Assembly (NCBI GenBank): GCA_020631735.1
Contig: CM036160.1
Location: 7,238,407 to 7,302,406, forward strand
Direction of reading: 5' to 3'
Length of the DNA stretch: 64,000 nt
Source: Saccharum officinarum
Lineage: Eukaryota > Streptophyta > Magnoliopsida > Poales > Poaceae
Shown here: in pieces, positions 61,480-64,000 of the stretch
Numbering within the stretch: position 1 is the stretch's first letter
How the letters are laid out: each line of letters begins with the position of its first letter
Program-made: the position numbers and the translations under genes
Notes under the pieces: model-generated
Databases searched by the model: none
What the model was told of the DNA's origin: nothing
The model's input: the letters and a program-made list of their open reading frames with translations, nothing else

Positions 61480-63150
61480 TAGCAAGTAGATGAGCACATG
61501 TTACAATCGTATGTTTCATGTGTTGCAGATGTATATTGCATGTGTTTTATCTGAATGTTACAAAAGCAGATCTGGTGATGCATATGTTGCAATGACTATA
61601 CATGTATGTTGCAAGTGTATGTTTTAAATGTTTTAGCTGTTTTGAACGTAAACTATAAGTGTTTTATCTCGATGTTGCATATGTTTCACTGACTATACAC
61701 ATGCATATATGGGCATGCATTCCGAGCCCATCAGCCCAGCACGAGGCCCTTTTTTTTGGCCTGGCCCGGTGGCCAGCGGGCCCGGACTGGCACTCCCGAA
61801 GGAATAGGCCGTGTCTGGGCCTTATCCCAGGCACGACGTGCCGGCACGGCCTGACCCGACATATACAGGCAGGCACAATTTCGGCCTGATGGCTACCGCG
61901 GCCTACTAAGAGCCTAGTGCACTCCTCCTTGCTATTCCCCACTCCCAGCCTAACTTCGTTTCCCCCCACCCCTCACACCCCAGCGGCCACATGCCCGCAC
62001 TCCCTCGGCTCTCTGTGCTCGTGGTCACGAGTCTCGCGACGCGAGTCGCGCAACTCCTCGTCCTTCCCGGCTTCCCCTCTCGAATCCCTTTCCTTTGCCA
62101 CGGTGGCTACACTCGAGTGACTCTTCTCGCATCTCCTCCTCGCGCGTGTCTGCTTCTCCGCTCTCTGGCTTCGAGCGTGGAGGTCGCGAGGGCGCTGCCA
62201 GCCTCAAGCGTGCGACCACGGCGCGGTGAGGCACCGGCTGCAAGGGCGCGCCGCCCTTGAGCGCGTAGCGCAGCTACGCAGGGTGTAGGCTACGAGGGCG
62301 CGGCCGCCTGCTGGCCTCGAGCACACCTTCCGTGAGGGCGTCTCCGCGCTGGCCTCAGCTCAACCTCCTCCCTCGCTCACCTTTCTGGTTCCTTCCCCTT
62401 CTAGAAACATGTAAAGTGGGCCTCGGGCTAGGCATGACCTGCTAAGCTTGCCGTGCTTACCGGGCTGGCCCGGCACAAGAAAATGGCCTATAGTGCCGTG
62501 CCGGGCCGGGCTGACCCGTGCCCATCTATACACATATGTTACAAGTGTATGTCTCAAACGTATGTTGCAAGTGTTATATCTAGATGTTGCTTTTGTTGCA
62601 GTGCCCACACACATATGTTGCAAGCGTATGTTGTAAATGTTTCATCTATTTCGAACGTATGTTGCAGCAAACGCTTTATGTTGCAAGTGTTTCATTAGCA
62701 GGCGCGGCTAGGGGGCGCAGGTAGAGGTGGTCTCTTTGGGCGCTGCGGTCCCCGCGTGCGCACAGGAAGCCATGCAAGCAGGCGCAATAGCAAGCGCGGA
62801 GCATAAAGCTGTATCCATGGGCGTGGCACGCAACAGGCGTAGAGCACAAAGCTACATCGATGCTCGGCTGCTGCTGCTCTCTCTCTCTCCTTATTCTAGC
62901 TGCAGCATGCGGGTAGCAGAAGTGCATGGCCAGGCTTGGCCCGTTGCTGCTGCTCCTGATGGCAGCGGGCACGATGATTTCCCCCACAAACGTGCACGGT
63001 CAAATCAGGACCCAGTGACAGAGGCATTGAGGAAGGAGCATGCGCGGGCGTTGCGTGGGAAAGACGGACACGAGGCAGGCAGCAGGCGCAGGGTGTTCGG
63101 ACGCTATTATGGCGCCGGACGTTCAGGCGCTAGACGTCCCGTAAAACAAA
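61480..63150. repeat. Dispersed repeat with degenerate 'atgttgcaagtgt' units, split by an insertion
   Basis: 61490-61702 and 62527-62700 consist of imperfect copies of a 15-25 bp 'atgttgcaagtgttt..' motif. A GC-rich part follows, with 'ggacgctattatggcgccgga'-type motifs to about 63140. It resembles an abundant grass repeat; the class is not settled. Split by 61703-62526. Confidence 0.6.
61703..62526. mobile_element. Mutator-like insertion, 9-bp TSD TATACACAT
   Basis: 824 bp flanked by TATACACAT (61694-61702 and 62527-62535). The ends share ATGGGCA / TGCCCAT. Both subterminal parts are rich in 'ggcccgg' and 'gccgtgc'. No transposase; the middle (61910-62400) is GC-rich with open frames of unknown origin. 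Confidence 0.65.
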
Positions 63151-63540
63151 TGACTTCACCCAAGAAGCTCCTTAGATCATGGAAGCCAATGAAGCATGCT
63201 GGAAAGGACGTGTAAGACAACCAAACAACATGAAAACCTGCACTCATGGGCCCAGCCTGGCTATGGGTTTGGGCCAGTCTACCAATCACTCATTCATAGA
63301 TCGGATCTAGAATAGAAGAGAATCAAGGGCATGAACTTCCCCAAGCCCCAACAGGCCTATGCCGTTATTCTCTGATTAACGACTTGTTTGGAATACAGCA
63401 AATTTGTTTTTTTTTCTGTGAAATTGAAGTTGCGTGATTCCTATGTAATTCCTGTGCTCTCCTAACATTGCAAGTTCATGAATCATGACGAAGACACTTT
63501 CGATTTCACATCCAGTCTGGACTAAGCCTATGCTGTTATT
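63151..63540. repeat. Paralog of the LINE insertion site
   Basis: Matches 55600-55690 joined to 57206-57400: 'aaccaaacaacat.aa', 'cctggctatgg', 'tttgggccagtc.accaatca', 'cattgcaagttcatga', 'ttcgatttcaca'. There is no LINE here. Confidence 0.75.
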
Positions 63541-63661
63541 TGTGCACTTATCACTCCTTGTTAGTTGTTACTACTTACTACACTAAGCCTAAGTCAAGGG
63601 ACTCATCTTTCTTCATACTGGCTGGGAAGATCCCGGCTTTATGTCTTGATAACAAGATCAA

Positions 63662-64000
63662 ACGCCTTGTTTAGTTTAGAGGGGTAAAGTTTTAGGGTGT
63701 CACATCAGATGTTTCGTGGGATATCGGAAGATGTGTTCGGATACTAATAAAAAAAACTGATTACAGAACTCGCCTGTAAACTGTGAGACGAATTTATTAA
63801 GACTAATTAATCTGTCATTAGTACATGTTTACTGTAGCACAACATTGTCTAATCATGGACTAATTAGGCTAAAAAAATTCGTCTCGCAAAATACACGCAA
63901 TATGTGCAATTAGTTATTTTTTAGTCTATATTTAATACTCCATGTATGTGTCCAAACATTTGATGTGGTATGGTGTAAAGTTTTGGGGAGGAACCAAAAA
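63662..64000. mobile_element. MITE of the GCCTTGTTTAGTTTAGAGGGG subfamily, cut by the window end
   Basis: Contains 'gtcacatcagatgtttcgtggg' and the reversed 'tggactaattaggct' core. The last bases (TTTTGGGGAGGAACC) look like the start of the right terminal region. Confidence 0.75.

Overview
The window is nuclear DNA of a grass. The evidence is long plant introns with GT/AG borders, GC-rich coding exons, a plastid-division gene of the land-plant type, and a very high density of miniature transposons (MITEs) of kinds common in grass genomes. A panicoid grass such as a sorghum relative is my inference; the sequence alone does not fix the species. Two runs of N (12260-12359 and 47085-47218) are assembly gaps.

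The gene-rich part is the first 21 kb. A PLAA/DOA1-like ubiquitin adaptor gene (+) fills 1-8.6 kb, with its first exon outside the window. All 21 remaining coding exons can be joined into one 738-codon frame. A tRNA-Glu(UUC) gene lies at 10.7 kb (-). A MIP1-leucine-zipper/DUF547 gene (+) spans 13.4-17.3 kb in 11 exons; it has a GC-AG intron and an apparent one-base deletion that breaks the frame. A PDV2-type plastid division gene (+, two exons, 305 aa) is at 18.8-20.6 kb. The only other probably intact gene is a single-exon DUF4228/PADRE-type gene (-) at 39.06-39.64 kb with an N-myristoylation motif.

From 21 kb on, the DNA is mostly mobile elements and duplications. The block 23.7-39.2 kb is an old local triplication (copies A, B and C). 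Comparing the copies shows empty and filled sites for individual MITEs, and copy B ends in a truncated DUF4228 fragment. At 43.5-45.4 kb a hAT-type element with an 8-bp target duplication carries a captured two-exon piece of an aspartyl-tRNA synthetase gene. At 48.6-53.3 kb there is a complete-looking hAT element with target duplications, terminal repeats and a BED/DUF659/hAT-C transposase gene ruined by a frameshift and two stop codons. A truncated LINE lies at 55.7-57.2 kb. The right end holds short hAT-like MITEs with perfect 8-bp duplications, a Mutator-like insertion with 9-bp direct repeats, and more MITEs.

The genes look functionally unrelated to one another (ubiquitin/Cdc48 pathway, a DUF547 protein, plastid fission, a stress-type DUF4228 protein). 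I saw no gene cluster. The most novel material is the captured AspRS fragment, the MITE-marked triplication, and the MITE inverted pair at 24.4-24.9 kb.
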